A stretch of 64,000 nucleotides of DNA from Uranotaenia lowii (lineage: Eukaryota; Arthropoda; Insecta; Diptera; Culicidae), in NCBI RefSeq assembly GCF_029784155.1, contig NC_073693.1:25270002-25334001 (forward strand), in the 5' to 3' direction. Below are positions 24,077 to 37,811 of this stretch, piece after piece. The translations under genes and the position numbers were made by a program. Below the pieces are notes generated by a model that saw nothing but the letters and a program-made list of their open reading frames with translations, searched no databases and had not been told where the DNA came from. Each line of letters opens with the position of its first letter. The stretch's first letter is position 1.

Positions 24077-27000
24077 TAGTTTCCAAATTTTCAATTTTTT
24101 TTTTCAATTTCCGCCTTTGGGTTTGCCAAATTTATTCTTGCTAGTGATCGAAAAAAATATTATTTGCATACTTTTAGGCGTTTTATTTGAGCTTTTACTT
24201 AATAATTTGTAAATAGGACTCGTTAGTTAATCGGACGCATTTGAATAATATTTTCGAATGTTTTTTAAATTTTTTCATGATAAAATTTAGAGGTTAACGT
24301 TAAAACATTTCCGATATCTCTCATCTGTTAGGAACTGAAAGAATCGCCGCCATGATGGGTTTCCAAGTAACGCTTTTCTATCAAAGCCACCCTCGTCGAG
24401 ACCCTCGGAACATCGGAAGCTCCAAGAAGCTTTTTCCCGGTGATCCTCACTATTATCTGCTCCCGGTTTTTGTTTAGCCTTCATTTTCCGCCACGGAGAG
24501 CGCAACCAGTGCGGTGGAAAACTTACCCCTGCCTGATGGGACGAAAAGTGGCAGCTCTTGTAATTAAGGGTGGATTTTCGCGTTGAAATATTGATGTTTG
24601 GCAGTTTTTGCCACATGCGGGTGAGCTTCTTTTCCCCTGTCTTCTATCGATTCGAGAAAGAAGCTCAATGTTTACTATCGGTTCGGAGGAAAAAGTTCCT
24701 AGCCTCGGCGCCTGCAAGCAGACCGGGTACTGTTTTTGAATAAATTACGGCGGAAGGGGGATGGAATATTTTTAGCCTGAGAGCCCTGGCAGCAGGTTTT
24801 GGAGAGGTATCTGGGAACATCGGTTTCCGCGCCATTTTGGAAACTTTGCCCGGAACTACGCTGAAGTTGCCCGGAATTCGGAATCGGATTACTTGCTTGC
24901 TGGGGGAAAAGTTCTCGAAATGAAGTGCGTTATATTAGTATTCCAACAGCACTGTTTAGAGAGGGCTTTGAGTTGAAGCATTTTACTTGGGGGTGGTGGG
25001 ACAGGAGCTCCCTAAGTCAATCACGATTCATCCTCGCGCAAAGGATTAATGAGTGTTTCAAAGTTTGGTTTTCACCTTGCAGAAGACTGAAAAAGGGCTG
25101 ACTGTCGAAAGAAGCTTACCGGGGCTATGATTTACGACGAGTGGCGGAAATCTTCTTTTGAAGGGGGGCTCCTGGAGCTTTCCGGGAAAATCTATAACAC
25201 AATGTTGTGCCGAACGTAATAATGAAGTTAAGTTCTAAGCCGAAGAGGAAGTGGCCAAAACGGTCGAGTAGTGATTTAATCGCTTAAATATTCTGATCAC
25301 CTCAGGAGGATTTTTAAGAAAATTCTAGAAAAATATCAAAATGCTCTAGACAACGAAATTCAATTGCCCAGGAAATTAAATTTTGTTTGCCACTTTCCAA
25401 CAAAGCTCTCTAATTGAATAATAAAGTTCTGTTCCGTTCGGCATCGACCGCTGAATAATTCACAAAGCTCTGTGACTCCAGGGAGAGAGAAAGCAGTAAC
25501 AACCCGATTATCCGCAAGATTTGTGACAATCGTTCAATTAGGGACCCAGTGATGCTTGAGCCGGTTAATGGCACATTTGGAGAGCCGTTGTAAGTGCTAA
25601 TTAAGCTCACAGGTGTAATCACATTCGAAACAGTCCGGTCGGCAAGCTAAATGGCATAAACACATTCCTCCAAAATGCTTGTAATTAAATTTTCTCAGCT
25701 CGGAGCTCCGATTCTAACGAGTTTATCATGTCTAGCATTCTCCGGCAACATCCCACCTGGGACAGGACCCCGTTCATTCCAATTTGGATTCGGCACAGAA
25801 CAAAACTTTGTGGAACTAACTAGTCCAGGAGTAGTATATAGTTTAGTTTCTGTTCCTCCCACCCTTTCACAGTCTAAGGCAAAACGAAAACGAGAGCTTT
25901 GCGAAACACAAGTGTGCTTACTTAATTATTTAACTCCGACTCGAAAAAGCTGTCTTCTCTAACCTGAAAAATTTGACATGACACAAATAAAGTGTCTCTA
26001 ATGGGTTCGCTCGTTCCGCCGTTGACCTTTTTCCAACCAACTTCTGCCACCCCTGCCCATTTCACCCCGTTTAGGGAGGGTGGTAGCAACTTGATGGCCA
26101 CTGAATCTTTCGCAAAACAACACCAGCCAGTAGTGAAACCAGGCAAAAGCTTCTCGTTAACGCAGGTTCAAATTTTGAACATCCCACCATTTTCTCCATC
26201 TCTGGAGCCACGATGAACGGCATAGCTCGAAACGCGCGCGGCAGTTTCATTTGAGCTGGCAATTTGTCACTCCGAATTCCACCCATCTCCGGATATTAGT
26301 GCTGCTTCTGCTGATGTTTTCCACCCCCAAGAGTGCTGTCGAAAAGCGAGGCGGCTGACTGATTACGACATATGTCGCAAAAATGTCATTATCCGTCTCA
26401 CTCCGGGCAGAGGACCGTTTCTGCTTTTTGCTTGCTTAGCCGAGGAAAAGCTGGCGCGCTAACCCTTGTTCAAACATTGACATTTATCCTCAATCGTCCT
26501 AATTACTATGTGTTCTGTTCCACGACCGTCCTCGGAGCCCTTCCGAGCTTTTCACCCCCAAAAAGGAAGGGAATCCAAATGATCGACCCAATTGCCACCG
26601 TGTGTGAATTCGGTTTCCCGTGAATCGCAAACCGGAACATCCGGCGTCCGAAAAACTTAACCCTAAGGTTGGTTGCAAATCAATCCGAAAGTACTTTGGC
26701 CCTGATCAGCGTTTTCCACCCTTCATTCCTGCAGCAAATTAATTAGCAGCCACGCGGTGCAGTCAACCCCCTGAAGTTAGGCTAAGAAAAACTTTTGAAC
26801 TCTCTAAACTCAAAACGACAACTTAACCGTTGCCCTAAACTTTAGCAAAAAGTCACTCCCGGGCGGATTGCCGGTTAATTTATGGTGACGCGTGAGTCTT
26901 CCGGCTGTTTGGCGTGGGAAGGGCAGCGAAAATCATCTGTCACGTTTTTCGGTGTTCCGCGAAGTTAGGCAACGAGTCTCACACCGAAACTGATTAGGGT

Positions 27001-27395
27001 TAAAAACTGGAAGAGGGACCTGTTCTTCCTTCCGGTTTTTGGGAAATCCATGCTCCAGCATTGATACAGCCCTGCAACTGTCAGGAACTAAGGAGCTAAG
27101 GATGGTGACAGGTTTGCCTAAAAGTGGAAGGTAAAACATTTCCTCAAAAATTTCCATTGGAAAGAGCCAAATCACTAAAAGTTAATTTATTTTATTTTGA
27201 TTTTTTTTTTAATTTTCATAGTACTCCGTCTCACGACATAACTTATGAGAATAATTCATCAAATTTACTCGCTCCATGGCAATCGTTCTCCAGTTTCACA
27301 AAATTATGTTATAGTTATGTTGAGGCTGCAAACTTAAATTTTGTCATTCTTGAGTAATGTAGGAAAACGCCTGACCTTAAACTCGAAGTTTAACA
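24077..27395. other. GC-richer unique sequence, no gene identified
   Basis: About 3.3 kb markedly richer in G+C than its surroundings (clearest at 24300-27120). Short frames in both strands have no recognisable domain and no convincing splice-bounded exon. It may hold regulatory DNA. A loose relative of the G-run motif, AAGGGGGATGGAAT, is at about 24754. Confidence 0.4.
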
Positions 27396-30300
27396 GAGAG
27401 CGCAGATTGTCAAGGCTGCTGCTACAAAAAAATTGTTACTGATTCAGCCTCAAGTAGAAAAACGGATTGGCACAGGAAGCAAAGATGTTTAAGGCTGCTA
27501 CTACGAAAAATTAGTTACTGATTCGGCCTCCGCAAAAAAAAAACGGGTTGGCAGATTTTAAAGGCTGCTACTACGAAAAATAGTTTCTTATTTTGCCTCC
27601 GTTAGAAAGACGGATTGGCAATATGAGCGCAGATTTTTAAAGTAGCTACTGATTGTTTGTTTTGATTTGGCCTTCTGATGAAAAAAGACGGATTGGCGTA
27701 GGAAGCCCAGATTTCTTAGGTTGCTTCTGATATTTTGTTTTGATTTGGCTTTCCAGTAGAAAAAGACAGATTGGCGTAGGAAGTGCAGATTTTTAAGGCT
27801 GCTGCTGATTGTTTGTTTTGATTTGGCCTTCCGGTGAAAAATACGGATTTCTTTTGGAAGAGCCGACTCTTGAGGATGCTTCTGATTTTTTGTTTTGATT
27901 CGCTCACCGGTAAAAAACGAATTGGCACAGGGAGCGCAGAATTTTAAAGGCTGCTTCTACGAAACAACCGATTATGATTAGGCCTCTGGTAGAAAGACGG
28001 ATTGGCTTTGGAAGCGCAGATTTTTAAAGCTTCTGCTGAATGTTTGTTTTGATATAGCCTTCTGGTGGAAAAAGACTGATTGGCTTAGGAAGCGCAGATT
28101 TTTGAAGCTGCTTCTGATATTTTGTTTTGATTTGGCCTTTCGGTGGGAAAAGACGGATTGGCATGGGAAGCGCAAATTTTAGAGCTGCTGTTGATTTTTT
28201 GTATTAATTCGGTCTCCAGTAAAAAACGAATTGACCCAGGGAGTGCAGATTTTTAAGGCAGCTACTATAAAAAAATTGATTATGATTTGGCCTTTTGGTG
28301 AAAATTACGGATTTGCTTTGGAAACGCAGATTTTTAAGGCTGATTGGCTTAGAAAGCACAGATTTTTTTAGCTGTTACTCATTGTTTGTTTTGATTTGGC
28401 CTCCCGGTGGAAAAAGACGGATTGGCTTCGGAAACGCAGATATTTTTTAGGCAGCTGCTGATTATTTGTTTTGATTTGGCCTTCCGTTGGAAAAGACGGA
28501 TTGGCTTAGGAAGCACGAATTCTTAAAGTTGCTGCTGACTGTTTGTTTTGGTTCGGCCTTCGTTCAAAAAACGGATTGGCACAAGAAGCGCAGATTTTTC
28601 AGTCTTCTACTACGAAAAAATTGATTTTGATTTGGCTTCCGGTAGAAAGACAGGTTGGCTTTGAAAGCGCAGAATTTAAAGTCAACTGCAGACAGTTTGT
28701 TTTGATTTGGCCTTCTGGTGGAAAAAGACTGATTGGCTTAGGACCCCCAGATTTTAGAAGCTACTTCTGATACTCTGCTTTGATTTGGCCTTTCGGTGGA
28801 AAAGGATGGATTGGCTTTGGAAGCGCAGATTTTTGAAGCTGCTGTTGATTATTTGTTTTGATTCGGCTTCCGAAAAAAATTGGATTGGCACAGGGATCGC
28901 AAATTTTTAAGGCGATCAGAAAATAATTCTGATTTGGCCTCTGGTAGAAACAAGGATTGAATTTGGATGAGCAGATTTTTAAGGCTTCAGTCAGTTATTT
29001 TTATTTGGCCTTCTGGAAAAAGACTGATTGGCTTAGGAAGCGCAGATTATCGAAACTACTTCTGATATTTTGTTTTGTTATGGCTTTCCGGTGGAAAAAG
29101 ACGGATTGGCGGAGACAGCGCAGATTTTTAAATTTGCTGCTGCTGATTGTATGTTTTGATTTAGTCTTCCAGTGATTAAGACGAATTGGCTTTGGAAGCG
29201 CTAAATTTTAAGGCTGCTTTTGCCTGTTGGTTGGATTTGGCCTTCCCGTGTTAAATACGGATTGGTTTTGGAAGCGCAGATTTTTATGGCTGCTGCTGAT
29301 TCTTTGCTTTGATTGGCCTTCTGTGGAAAAAGACGGATTGGCTTTGGAAGCGCAGATTTTGAAGCTGCTGCTAATAGTTTATTTTGATTCGGCCTTCTGG
29401 TGAAAAAAAGCGAATTGGCTAAGGAAGCGCAGATTTGTGAAACTGCTTCTGGTTGTTTGGTTTGATTTGGCCTTCCGGAAGAAAAATACGGATTGGCGTA
29501 GAAAGTACAGTTTTTAAGGCTGCTACTACGAAAAAAATGGTTCTGATTTGGCCTCTGTTAGAAAGACTGATTGGCTTAGGAAGCTCAGATTTTTAAGGCT
29601 GCTGTTGATATTTTTTTTGATTTGATCTCCGGTAAAAAACGGATTGGCACAGGGAGCGCAGTTTTTTTAAGGCTGATGCTGACTGTTTGTTTTGATTTGG
29701 CCATCTGGTGGAAAAAGACTGATTGACTTAGGAAGCGCAGATTTTTAAGTCTGCTACTACGAATTAAAAGACAAATTGTCTTTGGAAGCACAGTTTTTTA
29801 AGGCTGCTGCTGATTGTTTGTTCTTATTTGGCCTTCTTGAGGAGCAACACGAATTGGCTTAGGAAGCACAGATTTTGAAGGCTGCTGATGATTGTTTGTT
29901 TTAATTCGGCCTTCGGTAAAAAAACGGATTAGTATAAGGAGCTCAGATTTTAATCTTCTACTACGAACAAAATGTTTCTGATTTGGCCGTCTGGTGGGAA
30001 AAGACTGTTTGGCTTAGAAAGCGCAGATTTTTGAAGCTGCTTCTGATATATGGCTTTGCTTTGGCCTTCCGGTGGAAAAAGACTGATTGGCTTAGGAAGC
30101 GCAGATTTTTTAAGCTGTTTCTGATATTTTGTTTTGATTTGGCCTTCTGGTGTAAAAATGTGGATTGGCCAAGGAAGTGCAGACTTTTACCCTGCTGCTG
30201 ATGATTCTAATTTATGATTTGGTCTTTTGCTGTTAAAGATGGAATTGGTTTAGGAAGAGCTAATTCTAAGCCAGCTTCTGCTGATTGTTTGTTTTGATTT

Positions 30301-30610
30301 TGCTTTCCGGTAGATTAAGGTGAAATCGGCTTAAGAAGCGCAGAATTTTAAGACTATTCCGGTAAAAAAAATTGTGGTTAGGTTGAGGAAGCGCCGATTT
30401 TTAGGGCTGCTGCTTATTGTTTGCATTGATTTTGCCTATTTGGGAAGATTGTTGATAAGAATACTTTCAGATTGTTCTGGCTCTGGTAAACACAGACAGA
30501 GTGACAAAAAACCTCAGTTTGGGAAGGCTGTTACTAAGAATGTTTCCAGATTGTTCTCGCTCTAATAAACAAAGACAGAGCGACAGGAAAAACACAGATT
30601 GGAAAAGCTT
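27396..30610. repeat. ~78-bp minisatellite, about 38 degenerate units
   Basis: The unit reads approximately: GCAGATTTTTAAGGCTGC, TGCTGATTGTTTGTTTTG, ATTTGGCCTTCCGGTGG, AAAAAGACGGATTGGCTTAG, GAAGC. Two subtypes alternate: one with the TGATTGTTTGTTTTG block and one with CTACTACGAAAAAATTG in its place. Units decay after about 30420, where a variant with CAGATTGTTCT and ACAAAGACAGAGCGACA appears twice. Because 78 is 26 codons, similar peptides recur on both strands, but indels and stops are frequent. Confidence 0.9.
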
Positions 30611-33600
30611 TTGCTTTGTCCGTGATATATTTTTGTGGGCAACTGACGTGTCTCTGAATGTCTCTGAATCTCTGAATAAAGATTCAAAAGAATCGAAAAT
30701 TCACGACAGATATCTCTCATTCTAGGCAATTAAAGCTTGCTAAACTTCAAGTAACGCCAGCTTTATTTAAAATAGAGATTCAGTCATTTATTTAGGCAAA
30801 GCACGCCAGTTCTCGATTTGAGAAGAGAACACCAGCTATCTTAAAGCAGAAAGAACAATTTAATCTTTTAGAATTATTTTAGGAAGGAGTGCCAAATCTT
30901 CTTTTAAGCCTCGACGAAGAATGTTGAATTCCTATTAAAAGGAAACAAATTGTTTTGAGCCAAAAAGTTCAGCAACTTTATTAATTTAGAACTCAAGCTT
31001 TCGTTCTGAGTGATGTTTGTCGACTAGGAAAAAAAATTAATAATTTTTTTTGTTCTGTAAGGATGAAGAGTTTTTAATGTTTCAGTTGTTTAACGGGGCT
31101 TTTGTATATGCAAAAAAACAGATCTTGTCCAGAGCTTTTTTATTCCAAAGTTTTCAAACTTCCAACATGTTCTACAAGCTCTTTCCTAGAACTGATCACA
31201 TTTTGCACTGGTTTTATGTCTCCAAAATATTTTGAAAGTTAATTTGATAAGCTCTTCTGATTGCATCAAAATTTTAAATTAGCTAAATCTGTTTTGGTGC
31301 TCCAAGTATAGTAACTTTTTCCAGAAAAATTGTTTAATTTTTTTTAAATTTTTGTGAAAAATCAAACAAAATTTGTGCTGTAAAATTTTTGAAATCGACG
31401 GACTTATGAAGCTTGTTTCAAAAAAATCAGAAAAAAGGAATACCCATAATCCATATTTAATTATTTTAATTTTAAGGTTCTACTTTTCAAGTTTTGATTG
31501 GAACTTTTATTCCTCAAATGAGTCAAAAGAATCATTTTATTATACAAATAACTTGGTGTTGAACGGATCGTGTAAAAATTTGAAATGGTATCAAAATTAG
31601 GAAAAAAATTAACTCCATTAAATTCGATTAAACATGCTTGTTTGTTTGAACAGTAGAACCTTTTTTATATTCCTCTGATTTTTGCTCTAGGTTTTTAGAC
31701 TTTGTCGAGTTTTTCATTAAAAATTTAAACAAAATTGGTCACATTTTCTAAGTTTATATTTAGAAAAAAATCTGTTCAATTTCTTGAAAAATTTAGAATT
31801 CTCACTAAGTTTGGTAAAATTATTAAGAACGCTAGCTAAAAACAAAAAAAAAACAGAGTTTCTCGAAGAAGCTTTCAAATGTTATCGCCTCTAAAAAAAA
31901 TCAATCAGATCTGTATTAAGATCGTGGATTCTGAATTCAAAGTTAGAAACCAGATCCATCTATTATGTTTAAGAAAAAGCTCATAATAACTCGAATTAAA
32001 AATTTCAGTTTTTGATATTTTTTCTTTAAAAAAAGTTTGAATTCAATCTGTATAAGGAGCTCCATTTTTTTCTTATTTTGTTTCAACTTTGTTTAACAGT
32101 TTGTATCGAGTATGTATTTGTTTTTATTTGCCAAAGTTTTTATGCTGTTCAAGTTTGTAGCAAATTTTGTTCGCAAATTTTGTCTAAAAATTTGAAATCA
32201 AATGGTTTTTTAACAAAAAACTTGTGTAGAAAAAAAAACTTAAGTTATGAAAATTTGGATTAAATCAAGAGGATTGTTTTTTTTTCTAATGGAATATGAT
32301 GCAAGGAAGTTATTTTGGAATTGAATCAACCCAATCGAACGATGTTCATTCTTGAATTAAAACGCCCATAATTTCGAAGATTTAAAAACCAAACCATCAG
32401 TTGTGAGTGTGTTTCTGTTCTTCTTTCTTCTTGATACTATCCTATTCCGAGTTGCATTTTTCCTTGCAACTTTTGGAAGCTTTTCTTGCTTTTCACTTTT
32501 CCATTTATTTGTTTCATTTTTTGATCATTTGGTAACAATTAACAGATCATCTCCCGGGGAGATTTGATTTTTTTTTCTTTTATCAATGACATCCATTAGT
32601 GTTTGTGTGTGTTTGTGTAAGTTCCTTAAAACTAGAATTGTTTTGATTTTCATTTCTTTTTTTTTGCTACAAAAATTCAACAACTTAATAATAAGTTTTT
32701 TTTCTTTTAAGTTTTTGCCTCTGTTTGGTTGGTTTTCCTTCTGTTTTGAATTGATGTAGCAATTTAGCATTTTGCCCGTGGAATATGTTGAAAAAATAGA
32801 TACATTTTTTCTTTTATCAAGTTTAAGTATGATTAAGATTTATCTTCAAATTTCATTTTTTGTTTGTATATGTTTGGTTATTCAAGTACAAATTGTTATG
32901 GGAATAATCGACTTTTATTAATTTTTGTTCTTACGAAGTGCAGATAAAAACTCGATTAGAATAGATCGTTTTTTTGTGTTTTAATATATTAATTTTTTTT
33001 TCGATAAAAAGCATATTTTTAAGCAAATTTCTTTGGCATGGAATGGGTATTTAACTCTATCAAATGCGTGTGTTTTTGTTACAGTTTTTTTTCCATAGTG
33101 CTTAAGCTGAGCTCTTCCGAACCCGTTAATTTCACTGGACGTGATAAAAATGTATTGCTTTTTTGTTTGTTTTTTCTTTCGTTTTTTGAACTCAGTAGCA
33201 CCGAATGGGACGATGATGATATAACAGCAGGTTCAAGTGTTAATTTGTTGCTTTTTTTCATACTGCTATCTACATCACAATTATTTTACCATGCGTCAAC
33301 GAAAAACCAAAAAAAAAAAAAAGAAAAAACCCTTACACGAATCAACAAGTGAAACGAAAAGTGTTGATATGATTCGAGGATATGAGTAGAAAAAAAACAA
33401 TCGACCCTTTACATGTAACCGATGTCACCCTAGAACGGAAAAAAACCTGACGGTTTACAAAAAGGCCCATTTCACCTACTTCCCGCGACGACAACACAGC
33501 CTGTAATTATGCAATGCGACAAACTTATACACGATTTTCGTCGTCCCTGTCGTTGAGTCCTTGTCATATCTACCCTCTCCTAAGTCCTAACATCTAGTCT

Positions 33601-33679
33601 GTCACAGCACTTTGCCTACAGTTAGGCGCTAATTTTTGAACAAATTAATTTACCATCACGCTATTCTTGTTTGGTGGGT

Positions 33680-33689
33680 TCATCCCCCC
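33680..33689 (-). promoter_or_regulatory. GGGGGGATGA motif site 3
   Basis: Reads GTTCATCCCCCCTTTCC on the plus strand, in the GC-richer island 33400-34470. Confidence 0.6.
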
Positions 33690-36600
33690 TTTCCTGTCCC
33701 ATGTTTTTTTCCGCTGATGTACTTACGTGTGGGGAAAAACGCCAGCTAAACTTTGCGTGTTGCCTATTTGTCGGTTGTTGGATCAGAACCTCCGATGAGA
33801 ATACACACACACTATCTCACATATTCAAACATGGTGCCCCCAACCAACAAATTTAACTGCTCATCCATTGTTCGGCCAACGATGGTTTTTAATTAGCACC
33901 GTTTTTCTGCCACAGCGGCAGCTTTCAAGTACCGACAAAAATCATGAAAACAGAGCGAGATCAAGCGAGAGACAGACGGAAAAACGAGAAAAAAAAATCC
34001 CGTTAAAATACACTTAAAAATTTATAGCATTAAACGGAGCGTGTGTTTAACGGCCATCGACCGACCGACCATCATCGGATCCCGTTCCTCAATTGTTTTC
34101 CGTTCGTTTTTTATCCACTCCATTTTTCTTTCCATCCCATCCAGCAACGGATATCTCCGGGGCGGCAGGTCATTATCAAAAATTATATTAACGATATTTT
34201 CCACAAAAGTACCCCCACGCAAATGGGATAGCAAATGATTCTCGAAATCGAAAGCTTACCCACGATTCCCAATTTTTTATTTCAGGGAAAAAAATAAATG
34301 AAAAATCACAAAAATCCTCGGTAAACCCCTAACGGAGGCTTTGGTTGAAGAAAAAATCACACAGACGAAATTTAACTCACTCTCTATCTCGCTTCCTCGC
34401 CAAACTGTGCTCATTAAAAACAAAAAAGCCAGGGCATCAATTATTTACGGTTCACGGTTAAAGCTTGGCCACATTTGAGACGAGCTTGCGGATTCATGGG
34501 GCCGAAATTATTCCCCGTTTTTTCGGTGCAGATCAGATTGAAATCGCACATTTTTTCAGTTGATGATTTTTTGACTTTGGTTGTAGACGAAAACTATGAA
34601 CCTCTTTCTCAAAAGGATTTGAAAAAAATATTGTTAATCCTTAAACAGAAAAAGATAAAAATTTATCAATAAATACAAATCTTATTCAGTTTTTATACTG
34701 AAGGCTATTGGAGCTTGTCTAAAATGGTACTGCCTTTTAATATTGTGGCACTTTGTTATTTTCCAAGAGAATGGTAAATTTTTCCTTTCATTTTGTTTTT
34801 GGGTTGGAAAATTGAATGAAATTTTCATTATGGGGTTACTGACTTCAGAATTCATAGCTCACCAAAGATGCAAAATAGTTTTGCTTAAAAACAATACATC
34901 ACGAATAAAAAACCTGGATTTTTAGTACTTAAGTGGAAATAAGCTTTACAGCATAAATTTATAGGTCGTTTAAAAGCAGATCACCCCCCATAAGGTTCGA
35001 AAAATGCCAAGCAAAATATTCTTTTCTAAACTCAAAATTGAAAATTCTTAATCAAATTTTGATGAACTACTAAAATGAATCAAGAGTAAAAGAGTAATAA
35101 TCTCGACTTAGACCTATATAAAGCCAAAATTTCAAAATTTACTACAATTAAAAAAAATCTCATTTCTTGATAGAAATTTAGTCGCAAATATTGAATTTCA
35201 ATAAGATAAGTCAAAGCTTGCCAGATTGGCTAGATGATGCCAGATTTTTTCACTTTATTTTTAAAATAAAACAAAAATTTGAATTGAATAATGAATATTT
35301 TATGTCCACATTTTTTGAGCGATTTTTTTCAAAATTAACATGAACAAATTTTTGGAAAATAGAAATATAATTGAAAATTGACCGCTGTGTTTGATTAGAA
35401 AAATCAGATTTTTATGTGCATTTTTTCATTATTTTTATTTAATAATTTTGATGTTGGCGGATATTGAGAAAAACAACCCGAAATTTTTGAAAATTGGCCC
35501 GGATGTTGACAAAAAATATTTTATAGGCTCAGGTTTGAATAATTCTCGGATTTATATTTCCAAATTTGCTTATACACATTCAAAATCGATGTCTTTGATC
35601 AGATTTTTGATTTTTTTCAGTTTGTTAAGGTTAGAGTTCAGTTTAGAACATCATTATGGAAAAAACCTGATTTGAATCTTTGTTTCGCATTTTATATCTT
35701 GATTAGATGCATATTCCGTAGTCGAAATTTATCATTTCGGAATGAGAAAAAAATTTAAATTACAAGTATTACAACACTTAAACTTTCCATCCTTTTGCAG
35801 AATTTGACCTCAAGAAAGTTTCATAATAAAGTGGTGATCCAGAATTGATCTAAAACAGTTTCATCATTCGCAATTTTTATTCAGATTTACGAATTGAATT
35901 TCAAATAAATAACTGAAGAAAGAATTCCCATCAAAAGGTGAAAATTAAAAATCGCTAGAAAAGGTTTTTGGTTGAGGGATTAGATGCAAATTTCGCTTTT
36001 TGGTTCAAACTATAAGAAATTATCTGGAACAAAGTTTTGAAAATCGTTGTCAAATTCAGAATTCAGATTTTTAACTCAAATCGAAACGGCAGGATGAATC
36101 CAAATAAAATAATTAGATTTAGTTCTAGCTTGAATTTAAGTTTCATAATCAAGATAAACACATAAATGTAAAAATATCATTAAGGATTTAAATTACAGGT
36201 GATCGCAGTTTTAAAGTTTAAATTCTAAATTTAAAATTTTAAATTGATGTTTTATCAAAGTCAGTTTAGAAACAGAAGCTAGCAGAAATCATAGATATAA
36301 AATAAAATAAGAATTCATATGAAAATTAAAAAATATTCACAGGATTCTAATTTTATTAAACACCAATAATTTATTATCAATTTGTATTGGTCAAAGAATT
36401 TGATCATGATCTTCAGGTGACAATTAAGCTGTCAATATATTTTGATGGTCTTTATATTGCAAATTTAAAACATACACCGTGTGTTAGCCGATGAAGGCTT
36501 CACAGACTTAAAACATTTTTCAAAATTCAAACTGCTTAGTTATTCAAAAATAGAGTCTCAAACTGAAATTTAAAATTTAAATCAAGTTAAAAAATGTAGA

Positions 36601-37551
36601 AAATTAATCTAATTTGAACCACAAATATATTCTCTAACTTCTTTTTCTAAATATTTTGTGATTGAAAAGAATTACGTTATTAGTTGCTTATTAAGAGTAA
36701 GAAAAAGTTTTTCTCTTAAAAGAAACCTATAAATTCATTATTTATTATTTCTTGATTAACTCTAGGACTTGATATAGAAAGTAAGGATTTAAAATAAATA
36801 CCCGGCTATCATTGTAATATAGCTCAAAGCTGAAAATTAACATAGAACCTAGTAATCAAAATTTTAAGTGTTTTAATAACTAGGTAGTTTCAGAAGATTC
36901 CTTTTAACATTGTTTGGCTTCAGTTTAGTTTGTTCAATATTTTTGATAGCAGATGTTGGTTTTAATAGATTTTTTTGCAATGAATCTCTCACTTTCAAAT
37001 TTTTTTTTTTATTTCTAGAACATCAAAACGGAATTCAGCTTGTGTTTTATTTTCGGAACACAAATGAATATTTGGCGTTTAATATTGTTTGTAATATAAG
37101 TGTTTTTAACCTAAAAGTACATATAAAAAAAACCCATCCGTTCTCTTTTGAGGGTATAAATTGTTTTTTTTTAACTCCACCTGCGTTTCGTTTTTTTCTA
37201 TCAAAATTCTTTTGGAAAATTAACTAATAAACTGATTAGTTTTCTATCGCTTGAAATTTGAATTCCTCAATGAAACAGTTATCTCGATAATTTTATCTTT
37301 AATGTCGAACTCATTTACGAGCTAAATCTGAAATTTGAATAACTCTCAAGTCTGAACCTGAATTTAAAACTTGAATTTTGATCTGTTTCTTTATCTCAAT
37401 TCAGTTTTTCGAAATGTGCAGTAAATCCACGATTTTGAATTTTGTTTCCAGCTTAGAATTGAAAAATATTTTAGAGCCCTCGATCACAAAACTTTAATTT
37501 TAGTTTTGATATTTTTGGTTTCAATATGGATTCATCATTTCAATATGTTTT

Positions 37552-37580
37552 ATCCAACTGATCCAACTGATCCAACTGAT
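37552..37580. repeat. Three tandem copies of ATCCAACTG
   Basis: A perfect 9-bp triplet repeat, followed by ATCTGAT. Confidence 0.85.
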
Positions 37581-37811
37581 CTGATACTTATTTTTAAATA
37601 ATAAGTTGTCAATTTGAAGATTTATTTGGCGGGTTTAAGTCCCGTCGGTGAGCCGTAGTAACTTTTTCGAATAATTCATGATATTAACCGCTTATGTTCT
37701 TTCTTTCTTTGATATCTCATGTTTCTCTAATACTTTCCATCACCAATGAAAATGTTAGGATTTTTATATACGAATATGTGGCAAGACGAACTCAAAACAT
37801 CATATTTCAAC

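Larger units (their letters stand above)
30611..37811. other. Long AT-rich stretch, no gene seen
   Basis: About 7.2 kb. 33400-34470 is GC-richer and contains one G-run motif copy on the minus strand. 35215-35660 has loose resemblance to the CCCGG-rich MITE family (GCCAGATT start, TTTTTTGAGCGA and GCCCGGATGTTGAC words), but no clear ends. No exon, RNA gene or other repeat could be supported. Confidence 0.4.
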
